Source: Owenia fusiformis (lineage: Eukaryota > Annelida > Polychaeta > Sabellida > Oweniidae). From it: a DNA stretch of 64,000 nt. Where the stretch lies: NCBI GenBank assembly GCA_903813345.2, contig CAIIXF020000001.1, positions 26,897,915 through 26,961,914 of the forward strand, read 5' to 3'. Shown piece by piece: positions 52,952 to 64,000 of the stretch. How positions within the stretch are numbered: the first letter of the stretch is position 1; every line of letters starts with the position of its first letter. The position numbers and the translations under genes are program-made. Under the pieces are notes generated by a model that saw only the letters and a program-made list of their open reading frames with translations, made no database searches and was not told the origin of the DNA.

Positions 52952-53230
52952 GTCGCCTGTGTATACTCTGCGTATACATCTTGTACATGTAGTTACGTTA
53001 CTGTAAAGCTTTTTTTATTACGTAGAATAAAATAATATACATTTCTGTAACCTATCAAATCTTGGTTATATCCCCATTTGTAGATTACTAAGTTAACATT
53101 GCAAAGATGTTTTTAGAACTTTGCCGAAATATCTGAAATTAATTTATTCCCTTTTGATAGATTTAATTTGAAATAAATGAACTATTGAAAAATCAAGTTA
53201 ATTACATTGACAAAAGTTATTTGTTTACCT

Positions 53231-53450
53231 GTATATTTTTCTTGAAACACCCTTCGTCTGTTTGTAGTTGTCTCCAAATAAGTGAATTAACTTTATTTTG
53301 TTTATTATTTTGATCTGTCTATTTGAATCTCTGTTAGAGATGGTATCGTATCGTCCCTTCTGGTTCGTCTGATCCCTCTCGACCGGGGCCCAGTATTCAT
53401 AGACCCGCTCCGCGATTGCACAAGTTACATCAGCCGTGAATTCACGTGTC
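53231..53450 (-). other. Possible upstream non-coding exon of the IL-17-like gene
   Basis: On the minus strand a GC-richer stretch ends at AAATATACAG followed by GTAAAC, a usable donor. It lies ~1.5 kb upstream of the strong acceptor in front of the IL-17-like first coding exon. The short ORF across it has no recognisable domain. Only the splice signals and local composition support this. Confidence 0.25.
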
Positions 53451-54582
53451 AATACTAGACACTACCTTAGCACATGATGGAATTCGTGTTCAAGGCAGTG
53501 ATTTAAAATATCAAGGGAAAACCCGGCGATTGCCAATTGGCTATCATATTGTTCAAATCGGGTATTCCCATTTGTAATTTTATTTAAATTTGTTACGATT
53601 GTCGGTCAATATATTCTGAAACTACAACCTTTCACTTCGTGACCGTTTAGTTCCTGATGATTAATAGATTCAGGTATAAGGTGTATTAGTCTGAGATCAA
53701 GCACCCGACCGTCCATCCGGTGGGCTATCCCGAACGTACGACTGGAAAACTTTTGGGAGTGAATAAATAACAATGAACAATAATCATGATCAATTCTCGG
53801 AAATTGGTGATTTCCAATATAATATAAATTATTTTTACTGTAAACGTATTTGTTCAACCCATTGTCCGAAAATTGTAGGCTATTACCTAAGTGTTTCTGG
53901 AAGCCAAAGGTGACTCCCAGTGAGTAATAAGTAAGCATAGCATAAGGCTTTTTAGTCATTTTTGAACTTTCTTGTACACTTTTGAGCCTTATAAATTCTT
54001 GAAGATTTAGGCCAGAAATTGAAGTGGCATGGGGAACAATCATCCGACGCCGCCGAGACAGTGACTGGTAGGCTTAGGCTATGTCTGTGGTGATGGATTG
54101 GATCATCTGAGGTCCATGATAGACCTCTCTATCCCCGGATAGAGGTCCATTGTTGCGTCCTGGAGTTTTGCATTGTCATCTCTGAATCAATTTTATTTTC
54201 CCCCATTTCATTATTTTCGAATAAGGAAGTAAATAAAGCCAATGAGTCATCTCTATAAGCACGTGCTTTTGTTTACATCCGGTAATGTAAGGTCATGAGC
54301 ATGCGCAGTTGATTTGTTTCGAAATTCAAAACACGAAAAGGTAGGTATGAATGGACCGCTGTAAAATTGTATGAGTTCCTCCCAAACTGCTATCGCTTGA
54401 AGTGTAATTTGTTATCATAAGATTTTTTAATGTCTGATAACAATTTTCAGCTTACAAAACACGCAAAAAGGTTAGCCATTGACTCGAAAAATACAGTTTC
54501 AAAGTTTGCAAAAATATTGATCCTTTTTCTGAATCATTGAATGGATTTGTAAGAAGTGAACGGTCAGTTTCTCAATAACACT

Positions 54583-55490
54583 TACACGTCGCACGAAACT
54601 GGGGACAATTAGCGTAACATTATGGCGTCAAAAAAACAAAACAAAACAATGAGCAGTATAGGGCGCAAACAGCCTTACAACGTCAAAAACGACAAGCGTC
54701 ACATTTTTTACAAGTTTAGTCAACCTAAAAATAAAATACTTTATCCTTATCTAATCATTACAAAATTTACAGGGTAGCAAGATCTCGAGGACAATATTTC
54801 TAAAATGTTTTTGAATTTTGAAAAACGGTCAAGAAATCCACTTGGGGCGTTAGTAAAAATTGATATGTATGGAATTTGTGGTAAAAAATCGATGCGTCAC
54901 ATTTTTTCAAGTCTCGAAAACCAGCTCTTATTTTGATATAATTTGCAAAATAAACAAACTGGTTATTGTTTTGTAAATTTCGCCATGACAATATTGTGCA
55001 GTTAAATTTTCTTTCAAATCAGACCTAAATTAGAAGGTTAAATGAAGGTAAACTTATTGCTCGTCCCATTCGCCTTCAAAACCTTACACAATTTTGAAAA
55101 TTTTAAAAGCGTTCGTATAAGATATAATATGAAATGTAGCCGTTAAGCAATTGTGACGTCATAAATGCATATGTTCTATTGAATAAATTGTGAAATTTAA
55201 GTGGGATTTTGATCATTATTTCAAAAGTTATCTCAATTTCAACGAGCCCTGTAAGCGTAAAGTGTTACGTCTTACAGCGTATTTGACGATGTCGGAGTAT
55301 ATTTATCTTTAAAAATGTGTTTGATCCCATCAAAATTTTGAAGGAAAAATAATTTCATTGAAATGCGAATAAAAAATACTTCAAAATGATATGTAAAACA
55401 CATAGTTGGTTTTTTAAATAAGGCAGAGATTAACGTTCAAAGCTGAGATAAGCCCGCATTTCCCGAATTGTCCCCAGGTCCGTGCACGTC
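54583..55490. repeat. Possible decayed DNA element with short inverted ends
   Basis: CTGGGGACAATT at 54599-54610 is inverted near 55473 (AATTGTCCCCAG), with further resemblance outward (ACGTCGCACG versus ACGTGCACGG). The interior is AT-rich and non-coding. The arms are too short to be sure. Confidence 0.35.
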
Positions 55491-55660
55491 ATAACTGGAT
55501 TTCCATTGGCCAATTACTGAGTTTACTTAGAGAAGACAATGTAATGATATTTTCCTGAAAAAAGCAAGGAAATTAACACATGCCTTCATACTTTATTTTG
55601 TACCAGAAAATAACATGGGCATAGCATTTTTTTCAAAAATGTTTGGAAAGAAACCCACAT

Positions 55661-57018
55661 CCCTATCTATTGCAAGACTTATACCTGGCACAACTGTCAC
55701 CATGTTATTAAGTGTTTTTGAGTTTCGCAAGGACCCTGCCATGAGTTTCGCAAGGACCCTGGCATGACCGTGGTAGTGTTATTGTGAAAGCCTGGTATAA
55801 CCATGACAATGCTATTATATTGCAAGGCCTGTCATGATCGTGGTAATGTTAAAGCCTGTGTGATAATGGTTGCAAGGCCTGTCATGACTGTGGTAATGTT
55901 AAAGGCTGATATGACCATGACAATGGTTGCAAGGTCTGTCACAACCGTGGTAATGCTAAAGCACGATATGACCGTGACGATGGTTATAAATGAGCCTCGC
56001 CATAGGAAAACCGGTCTTATCACAAAAATTTAAATTGTGCTACAGAGCCAAAAATGTGCCCAAGATTAAGGGGAAAATGTGCTAAATTCAAATCAGACTT
56101 TTTGGTCTATACTCTATACCTGCAAGTAAAAATTGTTAAGACACAAGCCATGACTCATTTGAAAGGTCTCTTTGTGCTTTTTAAGAAAAACAATAAATCA
56201 AAACATTTTTGAATCTACGATTTAAGATTCTTACTGCAGCTGAGGTTAGATAAAACTGCATGTTGTCAATTAATGCTTTGCGGACCAGCGATTGTCTGAT
56301 ATAACCGTATGCATGGTACACGATATGACCGCCATCGCAGTCTATTACTGGCAATCTCTTGCAGATATTCTGGCCCATTGATGAAGAAAAACAAAAAAAC
56401 ACGAAGACTAAAACTTCTCCAACCTACCCATATTCAAGGTCTTCTTTACAGGTTTATGGTCTGTAGCTAACAGACTGTCAGACAGAATAATATAAATATC
56501 ACCAGGAAATCATTTAAAGGTTAGTGAGCATTTTTTCTGTCTATGTTTTACAGTTTCGGGGGGTTTTCTTTGTAGCTAATGAAAATAGATGTTAGCCTTG
56601 ATGTAATTTGATGAAAGTATCTTTGATATATAACTTATATAGATACCGGTATGTAACTTCGATATATTTTGACACTAGGTCCATGATCGTTGGATACATC
56701 TCTGCGCTACTGACTCAACCTTTAACATTACCACGGTCATGACAGGCCTTGCAACCATTGTCACAGTCATATTAGGCTTTAACACTACCGTCATGACAGG
56801 CCTTGCAATATAATATTGTATTGTCACGGTCATATCAGGCTTTAACATTACCACGGTCATGACAGGCCTTGCAATACATGTATAATATAACATTGTCAAG
56901 GTTATTCCAGGATTTCACGATAACACATCCATGGTCATGGCAGGATCCTTGCGCAACTTAAAAACACTTAATAACATGGTGACGGTTGTGCTAGGCATAA
57001 GTCTTGTAACAGATAGGG
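55661..57018. mobile_element. 1.36 kb foldback element with tandem-repeat arms
   Basis: Arms of ~330 bp (55661-55990 and about 56705-57018) are inverted copies starting CCCTATCTATTGCAAGACTT. Each arm is itself made of a ~55-65-bp unit (GCAAGGCCTGTCATGAC, CGTGGTAATGTTAAAGCCTG, ATATGACCGTGACAATG), four or more copies per arm. The ~700-bp middle shows no transposase. Short ORFs in the arms come from the repeats. It fits the foldback class of DNA elements. Confidence 0.85.
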
Positions 57019-59316
57019 TTTCGAATAACCTTAATAAGTAAGAAAAGGTCGGACCAAGGTCAGAGCAACCAACCAACCTATCATGGGCATTTAGACAAGA
57101 TTATTTACAGGGAGCTGTTTACATATGTTCTATGTGTTAGTGATTTCTTGTTTCCAAACCATAACAAACACATTCTAATGCTTAGAATGCAACATATAAC
57201 AATGTAGATTCTGTTTGTAGATTTTAAAAAATTTCCAGGGTTCCTTTTGGGGCTCGCTTGCGATTTTACGAGAAGATGTTTTCGTCTTTGGAAACTTAGG
57301 ACATTTCTTTGGATCACAATAATTTTGCAACTAATGGAGGCAGTATGCTAATTTTTACACCATAATATGCAGGATTATAATCCAACCAAAGTCAGAAAAG
57401 AAAACATTAGGTTTTTCAGGCTGAGGCTAAAAAAAATTCCACCGAAAGATTGTTGAAGGGTTGAAGAATCGCAAATGTTGAAGTTCACATTTTATCAATT
57501 TTCAGTGATGTTTGGTTAGGGCTTATAATTTCTGCCAAGTCTACAAAAAATGTATGGTACCAATAAAAAATTTAGACCTTCCTCTGTGAAAATATGAAAG
57601 GATTCCTGCAGGTAATAATGGAAATATAGCCCGTTGCAACAGTTCACTTTTTTGGACCACCCTGTATATAGCATATTGTCCAAATGCCTTCGCGCCCTTT
57701 TGTAAGATATGGCATTATTCCACAGAACTTTATAAGGCTTATCAGGCCTGAATAATTGATATAAGTCACCTGTTCTAAATTAAGTGGTAGGATTTGGCTG
57801 GTTTTGGCTTATATGTAAGTTAATGGTGATCATTACACTGTTGTAGTTGTAATATTGAGCGGTGAACCCTCTGTGATGTAAAATACCTGAGTACATTAAA
57901 GTGTAAATGTGTGACTATGGACATATCATACTTGTCAATCTAATGGAAAAATATGGCATTTTTAAAAAACATTAATTTTAAAAGTGTTTGTTGATATCTT
58001 AAAAATTAAAAGTTGCTGGAAGATTATGATTATGAATAATAGTGTTCCAATTGTCGTATTCGTTGTTCCCTCTTCAAAAGAGGAAATGTGAAAGCTTTTC
58101 CTTTAAAGGTCAAAATATTTCCCATGATGCAGTTCCTGGAGTAACAAATTCATACTTCCTTGTTTTCCCCCATAGGTTTAACATGGGTATTTTCACACCT
58201 ATTTTTCAATCAATATATTCGTTCGTTAATATTCCCGTATGGGAGTGCAGAAAAATTATCAGAAATGATTGATCTCTTATTTATCTCAATATAACAGATA
58301 TTTTTTTATTTTTTGATTCATAGCGTGATGAAAATGATGATTGAAAAGTAGAAAAGGTCACGTGATCGCCAAAACGGTAAAAATAATTTCATTCGACTTT
58401 CAACACTTTCATTCCAATCTTACCGCACTATAAACTGCAACATGGATGCAACAACAGAATATAAATTTACTCATCTTCAAATTACATTATAGAGTTACGT
58501 TGAAAACCCACAAACAACTGAGCAGTTGACCAAAGAAGACGTGTCGCTATTATCTAGGTCAATCGGTTCAGTGTCCAAAAGCAAAGCTATAGTACTTGTT
58601 TCCGAATTTTATTGTTCATTGTACAAGCTTTTCTTGATTATACTCAGTATACTGACCATTAAAGCAATGACAAAGAACAAAATTGGTAATTAATTTGATT
58701 TTAGAACTTCGGGTCATGCAAATAGCATGACCATACTTTTACATCAGGATGAAAAACAGCCTAGAATTATTCCCCAAACCAAACCCGGTCCTTTACTACA
58801 TCATAGGCGTAGCACTCGGTACGCACAAGCGTACCAGATGGCTGCAGATACACTCCAAATACAACCAAACTTCAAAATTTTCTGGAGAGGGGAGAACCCC
58901 GAGACCCCCCTGAACACTCGGTTTTTGCTTCGCTCAACTCATGTTCTCGTGTTGGCATACTACCCATAGAAATAGTGTTACGCCCATGTACATAATATGT
59001 AATGTCTTTTCTTTTTTTGCCTTTCTCAATGAGCCTAATATTAAGCTTTCCCCAGAGACAGGATGAAATAACTTGAATTTAAAGAGGAACCTAGATCTGC
59101 ATGTAAAGTTGAACATAAGATATATCTTTAAATTATGGGCTATTTATTCTGCCCTCTTCCTAGAGTGAGAAGTTTTCAGGAATTCTTTTCACGTCATCAA
59201 TCAAATAGCATGAATGCCTAATTTGATAAGTCTATTTTATTCTGTGTTCCAGTTGACTGTTACCTTATGTGATTTCCCTAAATCTGTGAGTTGATCAGTG
59301 ACAACGCCTGGACAAG
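57019..59316. other. Intergenic sequence before PARPBP
   Basis: No conserved gene recognised. A frame without ATG at about 58491-58692 encodes an acidic stretch followed by a hydrophobic segment near the C-terminus; it follows a possible acceptor but cannot be supported further. Short ORFs at 58042-58272 and 58727-58969 have no recognisable features. Confidence 0.5.
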
Positions 59317-61778
59317 ATGGCTTCTGTATACATGTTGTCTGGAGAATACCAAGATCAGATCGAACACATCCACAAACAACTACAACATAAACTAGGTATG
59401 ATAGTTTAGAATAATTTTTAAGCTCGTAGACAGCTTTTGGCCAAGGGGATCACTTGAAAAGTGCTCAGAATGGTGAAAAACTGCTTAATATGAAAGAGTA
59501 TTTGGCCAAGGCCCTCACTATGGGCCTGATTTATATCAATAACCCATACCATAGCACAGGGGATATTTATTGACATAGCCCAAAGCAGTTGACTTATATC
59601 TAAGTTGATCATAATTTGGTCATATCTATAAAAACACAATTAACATTGTCATGACGTATAAAATCCCATTGTCATCTTAAACGACCCAAATGGTTAGTCA
59701 CTTTCGGATCATTCCAAGACAAGACTCGTAACATTACATCAAATTCAATATGACAACAGCAAATAAATTGAAGTTATTTTCAAAGGAAATATGGTGAATA
59801 ACAGTAAAAGTTTAAGATAGATAGATTCCTGGATCTAGGATTTTGTCAAACTGAGTTGCTTTATAAAAAGCTCACATCTGAGCACTCTTCCTGTTTTTAT
59901 ACAGTACTGTACTTTGTTAAGCAGTTATGTCCCTATCATTGAATATATGCCTAAGGTCTGTCACCAATATAGCCCGAGCTTGCGAGGGTTATATTACGAC
60001 AGACCGAAGGCATATATTCAATGATACGGACATAACTGTTGTATTACATACTTTTATATCATGGCTACGTTATATCAATGACGCCACGTGTCTGTGTGCG
60101 AGTGAAATTAGGAAGAAATGAAACATGACGTCCCGATGCCGTCATAAGATTGTCATGGTAAAAGGTTTGGCGGCTATACAGGAATATATAGCCGACCTTC
60201 AGCTCCATTGACTTCAATACAAATGCTTCGCTGGGTATGTAATACATGGTATTATTGCTCTTTTGCAGTTGGGAATCATGTACTAATTGGGTCACATTCA
60301 CAGAACATTGGTTGTCTGAATGTCAAGACTATTACAGAGGTATACCTCCAGTTACACAACCAGTACAAGTTGTATCGCAATGAACGGGAAACCATGCTTA
60401 ATCAGGAGGATCAACTCATTATAGTACAGCTCTGCATGGCTGAAAGAAATAAGAAGGTAGCGTACTTAATGAACGCCTTAAATGGAATCCTTAAATGCCA
60501 CTTTACATTGTCAATTCAGCAAAAGTCATTCGAAATTCCCAATATTGTTAATTCTGATTTTTAAATAATATGTTTGCAACAAAAGTTAAGTGAAATAAAG
60601 CTCTCTTAAAAATGTCTTATTTCAGTGCAGCTTTGTGAGTTTGATGGGAAGTATGAGTACTTCAAATCATTGTTTGACATTTTTTATTAAGGAATTTGGA
60701 TCATTTGAAGTCGATGTCAGTGCAGTGCTTGAAGCCCATACAAAGTTGACCAAACACATGCTTAATCCTACTGAATATGAACTGTCTGATGACCTGAGGC
60801 CTGTTAGTGACTTATATGCAAGTTTCATGAAGGAATGTAATATGTTAGACTGGTACACATTGTTCAGCAGAGTAAAAAAAGCCATGGAAAGTGATGAGAA
60901 ACTCAAAGAAAATCTTGCCTCTATGAGTGTCTTAGCATGTGGAATCCCCCGAAGTGAAATTGAGGTACAGTTTTTACCATTTTAAAGTCAAATAGAAACA
61001 CAGGCAATAATGAAAATAAGTAAAAAATAGTTTGTGCTTTGCAAAAAGTAAAGTGAGATATGTTACTAATCAAAAAAGGGAGAAAAAATCGTACATAGAT
61101 TGTTTCCAGTTGATTTCAGATGAGGTCTAAGATTGTTATATGTATGTTTGCTGGCTAAATTCGTTGGCTTGTGTCTTCAGAAAGCAATGTTTCTACATCT
61201 ATGCACTGATAAGGCATGTGAAGCTGTAGAGGTAGAGACACCCTTGGATGGCTCAGCCAGTGATGTTAAAGTTAACTTATTGCCTACTTCATTGATAGAG
61301 GGACTGGAGAAAGATGTAAACGCAAACTCAGCCACCCACCCTCAGTCAGTCACAGAGGTAAATCATGCACAGAGATTAGATCTTGGGGAGGGATTGTATA
61401 CTGGGCATATCGATGAATAATATAAAATTGGATAGCGTTGTAACATCACACCTGTATGGATGGTGATATCAATTTGAAAATATAAAAATACAATCTAAAA
61501 AAATCTTTTCCTGAAAAGATGTATCTGTTAAATGCAAGTAAATCCATATCATTTAGGAGGAATCATCAATCACCTGAGGCAACTAGTGTTGAATTTCTGA
61601 TAACATTTTACAGATTTATGCAACAAGTGTGTTCCTGGCATACATCCATCTGCTGGTGAATTCTCGGAGTGAGTTGTCTCTTGCCAGAGCTGTAAATGTC
61701 CCTGATAGGGGAATCGACCATGCTGCCTTCACAGACCTTAAGAGGGTATCTAAGCAGAAAAATATGCCAATGTATCAG
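59317..61778 (+). CDS. PARPBP: PARPBP / PARI (PCNA-interacting partner), 5' part, 5 exons
   Basis: Exons 59317-59395, 60269-60456, 60692-60964, 61181-61357, 61614-61778; phases agree throughout, giving 294 residues, and the gene continues right of the window. Signature blocks: NERETMLNQEDQLIIVQLCM and AERNKK, SFEVDVSAVLEAHTKLTKHM, SNMLD-like ECNMLDWYTLFSRV, and NVPDRGIDHAAFTDLKRVSK, which matches the best-conserved stretch of vertebrate PARPBP as I recall it. PARI is a nuclear UvrD-helicase-like protein without helicase activity that binds PCNA and RAD51 and restrains homologous recombination at forks. Exon 3 start was set at the TTATTAAG acceptor because it gives gap-free spacing with the family. 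Exon 4 (61181-61357) is poorly conserved. Intron 1 holds a perfect hairpin element. Confidence 0.92.
59924..60036. repeat. 113-bp near-perfect hairpin in PARPBP intron 1
   Basis: 39-nt arms (59924-59962 and 59998-60036; GTTATGTCC ... TATGCC ... GGTCTGTC and complement) differ at about two positions. The loop is also partly self-complementary (AATATAGCCC / GGGTTATATT). No target duplication was identified. Confidence 0.88.
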
Positions 61779-62279
61779 GTATGTTATATTTAGAAAGATG
61801 AGATTTTATGACTTCATGAAGGCATTATGCTAGTGTTGCCATTCAAAACTGAGGTAGTGCGTCTTTAGGAGGGGGGGGGGTATATATTTACATGGGGTAG
61901 GGATACCTTACTGGCCTTTCATGGATATTGGTGTTGTTCACATCATTAGAGGGCATCCTGAATATTTTCATTTTGAATAATAGCATCCATTTATCGTGAT
62001 GTGTACTTGTATATTAATCATCTGTAATAGAAAAGATGGATGCTAAAATGTAGATAACATATATGGAAATAGAGACATTGACGACATCTGTTATATAGCA
62101 TTTTGTGTGTACTTTTATTCTTTTTGTGTTTTTAAACCAAGGCCTAAATAAATGTATATAGAACATTGCTCTCCCCAGGATTTTTTCTCAAGTGTATGCA
62201 AAATTCTTATTTTTTATTTATCATTTTTCATGATTTTATTCTCATTTTTCAAGTGGGTGCAAAATGATTCTCAGGTGGG
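61779..62279 (+). other. PARPBP: PARPBP intron 5, left of the Gypsy-type element
   Basis: AT-rich with a G run at 61870-61879. At about 62215-62278 a short motif is repeated (TCTCATTTTTCAAGTGGGTGC and ATTCTCAGGTGGGTG) next to the LTR. No exon seen. Confidence 0.55.
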
Positions 62280-63450
62280 TGTCACAGGGTCGGGTTCTTT
62301 ATACCTTAGCTGATGTTAATAATATGAAAACTTTGGTTGTTTTTGAATTAAAATTAAAAATCTATTTCAAAGTTAATAAACATATTTACAAATTTACAGT
62401 TTACGATGGAATTTTCCAAATAAAATTCTACCTTTAACTTTCCTTATCTTAACACTAATCTAATTAACTTTTCTAATAACTAACTTAACTCACTTCCAAT
62501 AAACAATAGTTTTCAAATTAAATTTTAATATACTCAACAAGAAGTATATTTGCACTACTGTATATAATTGTAACCGCTCACTATTGTCATTAGTAAAGCC
62601 TGCTGTCGTCAATAAAATGTAATTTTATGATAATTTAATTATATCACCATATTTTGAAGATCCACTGTTGTTATTGTACGAAACACCTGCAGTCTAATAA
62701 CTCTGCACACTGGTCTGCATCAGCGATAATAATCTGGCACGTACACAATTATAGTTATAGTTACATTGTCATAGATGCACAAACACTCGCAGTTTGTAGC
62801 TCCTGCACACTGGTTCACACTATCGATATATAAACGGATATGTACACGTCTTGTCTGTAGTTACGTCAAATGTTCATTTTACAGATACACAATTCTTACG
62901 GTACGAGTAGCTCCTGGACTCTTGCAATAATGTCATATTCACATCACAGATTTTAATCACACGTATAATTGTCCTCGTCAGTAAGAACAATAGCACGTTA
63001 ATATACACACTTGTTTCACTTTTCGTAACGATTATTAGTTCTTCATCAGTTAGTAAAAGTTGACACTATTGTCACAATTTTCACAAGTTTCACTATCACT
63101 ATGCAATCACATAAGTTCATAACTGTTGTAGAATATCTCATATTCTAGTTAACTTTCATTTCACATATCTCAAATGATGCATAATTCACTAAATATATAT
63201 CAAAAATATCACATTCCACATTTGTGCTTTTCTCACTCTCTAAAACTAGTTTACTTCTACCTTTTCCCTACATGTCTACTCTATATCACATATATATGGC
63301 TTGTTCCCAGTTCCTACACTTAAAATTACAGTGCTAATTTTGACCTAATTTGGTAATAAGTGAATGTAAGAATTTGTAGGAAAGGCCAGGGTAATTAAAA
63401 ATTTGAGGTATATTAGGCTAAACCAATTTAATAAGGTAGTATTTGTGACA
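62280..63450 (-). repeat. 3' LTR of the Gypsy-type element (1171 bp)
   Basis: Defined by TG...CA ends forming the 7-bp inverted repeat TGTCACA/TGTGACA and by the adjacent polypurine tract. The partner LTR is outside the window, so the left boundary is inferred from terminal symmetry. Confidence 0.7.
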
Positions 63451-63577
63451 TTACCCCCTTGTTTGAGAATATAGTATATATTCTTTAAAATATAAGTACA
63501 TAGTATGTAATTTATGTTAGTGTGAGTAATACTATATGAGTATATGTAGTATGTAACTAAGTTCTTTTATGGTTATA

Positions 63578-63970
63578 TTAGACATTTCTACTCAGAAAAT
63601 CTGCTCCAAAGTTATCTGCTCCTTTAATGACTTCAATTGTGTAATCATATTGCTGTAGAAATAAGGCCCATCTTGTTAGTCTGGCATTTGTCAATTTAGC
63701 TTTTTCCAGATAAGCTAATGGTTTGTGATCTGTTTGTATTTTGAATTTGGTGCCATGTAAATATTCTTGAAATCTGTTGATTCCCCAAACTACTGCCATA
63801 CATTCACGTTCTACAGTCGAGTAATTTTGTTCACGAGGTGAGAGTTTCTTGCTTGCTGTTGAGACAATGTGCAATAAATTATCATGCTCTTGTAATAATA
63901 TTGCACCAATTCCCACATCAGAGGCATCTGTTCGCAGGACAAATTGTTTGTCGAAATCCGGTAGTTTCAT
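63578..63970 (-). pseudogene. Gypsy-type RNase H fragment
   Basis: 130 aa of the RT_RNaseH type of Gypsy pol: LRTDASDVGIGAILLQ, LSPREQNYSTVERECMAVVW, FKIQTDHKPLAYL, LQQYDYTIEVIKGADN and the terminal ADFLSRNV. The Asp/Glu/Asp catalytic set is present. An in-frame stop lies at about 63995-63997, just upstream, so the RT part is not joined in this frame within the window. The frame ends with a stop right after the RNase H, where an integrase would normally follow. Confidence 0.85.
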
Positions 63971-64000
63971 GATTGTTGTTATTGTAGTTTCGAATTAGTA

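Larger units (their letters stand above)
62280..64000 (-). mobile_element. Gypsy-type LTR element, 3' end only, cut by the window edge
   Basis: 3' LTR 62280-63450 with ends TGTCACA...TGTGACA, then a minus-strand polypurine run (AAGGGGGTAA) at 63451-63460, then an RNase H ORF. The rest lies to the right. No integrase lies between the RNase H stop and the LTR, a gap of only ~127 bp. Minus orientation, in PARPBP intron 5. Confidence 0.8.

Noticed and set aside
53606-54043. 145-aa minus-strand ORF
   Set aside because: No signal, domain, repeat or splice pattern; composition is that of AT-rich non-coding DNA.
58491-58692. Open frame without ATG ending in a hydrophobic stretch
   Set aside because: It follows a possible acceptor, but there is no linked exon or recognisable family.
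60635-60691. PARPBP exon 3 starting at the earlier TTTCAG acceptor near 60625
   Set aside because: It would insert ~22 residues not expected in the family; the TTATTAAG acceptor at 60691 gives uninterrupted spacing. Alternative use cannot be excluded.

Overview
This is an AT-rich, intron-rich animal nuclear window. Compact GT-AG exons of conserved metazoan genes sit among many transposable elements. The gene set (AFAP1 family, IGBP1/Tap42, FMC1, an IL-17-like cytokine, PARPBP/PARI) and the repeats (two DIRS-type tyrosine-recombinase retrotransposons, mariner, Gypsy-type LTR elements, many foldback elements) fit a marine invertebrate such as a mollusc, another lophotrochozoan or an invertebrate deuterostome. 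The sequence alone does not fix the species. No bacterial-style operon, CRISPR array, rRNA or tRNA gene was seen.

Layout. 1-13.1 kb: 3' half of an AFAP1-like actin-scaffold gene on the plus strand (7 exons, stop at 12444). Its intron 4832/11626 contains a complete DIRS retrotransposon (5559-11069). 13.1-21.7 kb: mostly non-coding, with a ~31-bp minisatellite split by a mariner element (17410-19152) and a ~1.5 kb non-autonomous element of 162-bp tandem repeats (20229-21711) that ends five bases from an IGBP1 splice donor. 21.7-26.0 kb: IGBP1 on the minus strand, nine exons found and the short last coding exon not located. 26.05-47.5 kb: FMC1 on the plus strand, head to head with IGBP1 with 89 bp between start codons. 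FMC1 intron 1 is ~19.5 kb because a second DIRS-type element (about 26275-41823) landed in it. A very young LTR retrotransposon (26403-37099) then landed in the DIRS left terminal repeat, with TSD ATAA. 47.5-59.3 kb: intergenic sequence with repeats, a two-exon secreted IL-17-like gene on the minus strand (50916-51715), MITEs and a 1.36 kb foldback element. 59.3 kb-end: 5' half of PARPBP/PARI on the plus strand (five exons), with a Gypsy-type element lacking integrase entering from the right in its intron 5.

The most unusual object is the LTR element. Its LTRs are 3.86 kb, longer than its ~2.98 kb interior. It has a tRNA-Leu-type primer site and encodes only Gag plus aspartic protease. Its TATA box and poly(A) signal imply a repeated R region of about 3 kb made of nested tandem repeats. 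A 67-aa single-pass membrane ORF lies near the 3' end of each LTR. The host genes have unrelated jobs (actin scaffolding, PP2A-family phosphatase regulation, ATP synthase assembly, cytokine signalling, recombination control) and show no sign of forming a pathway.
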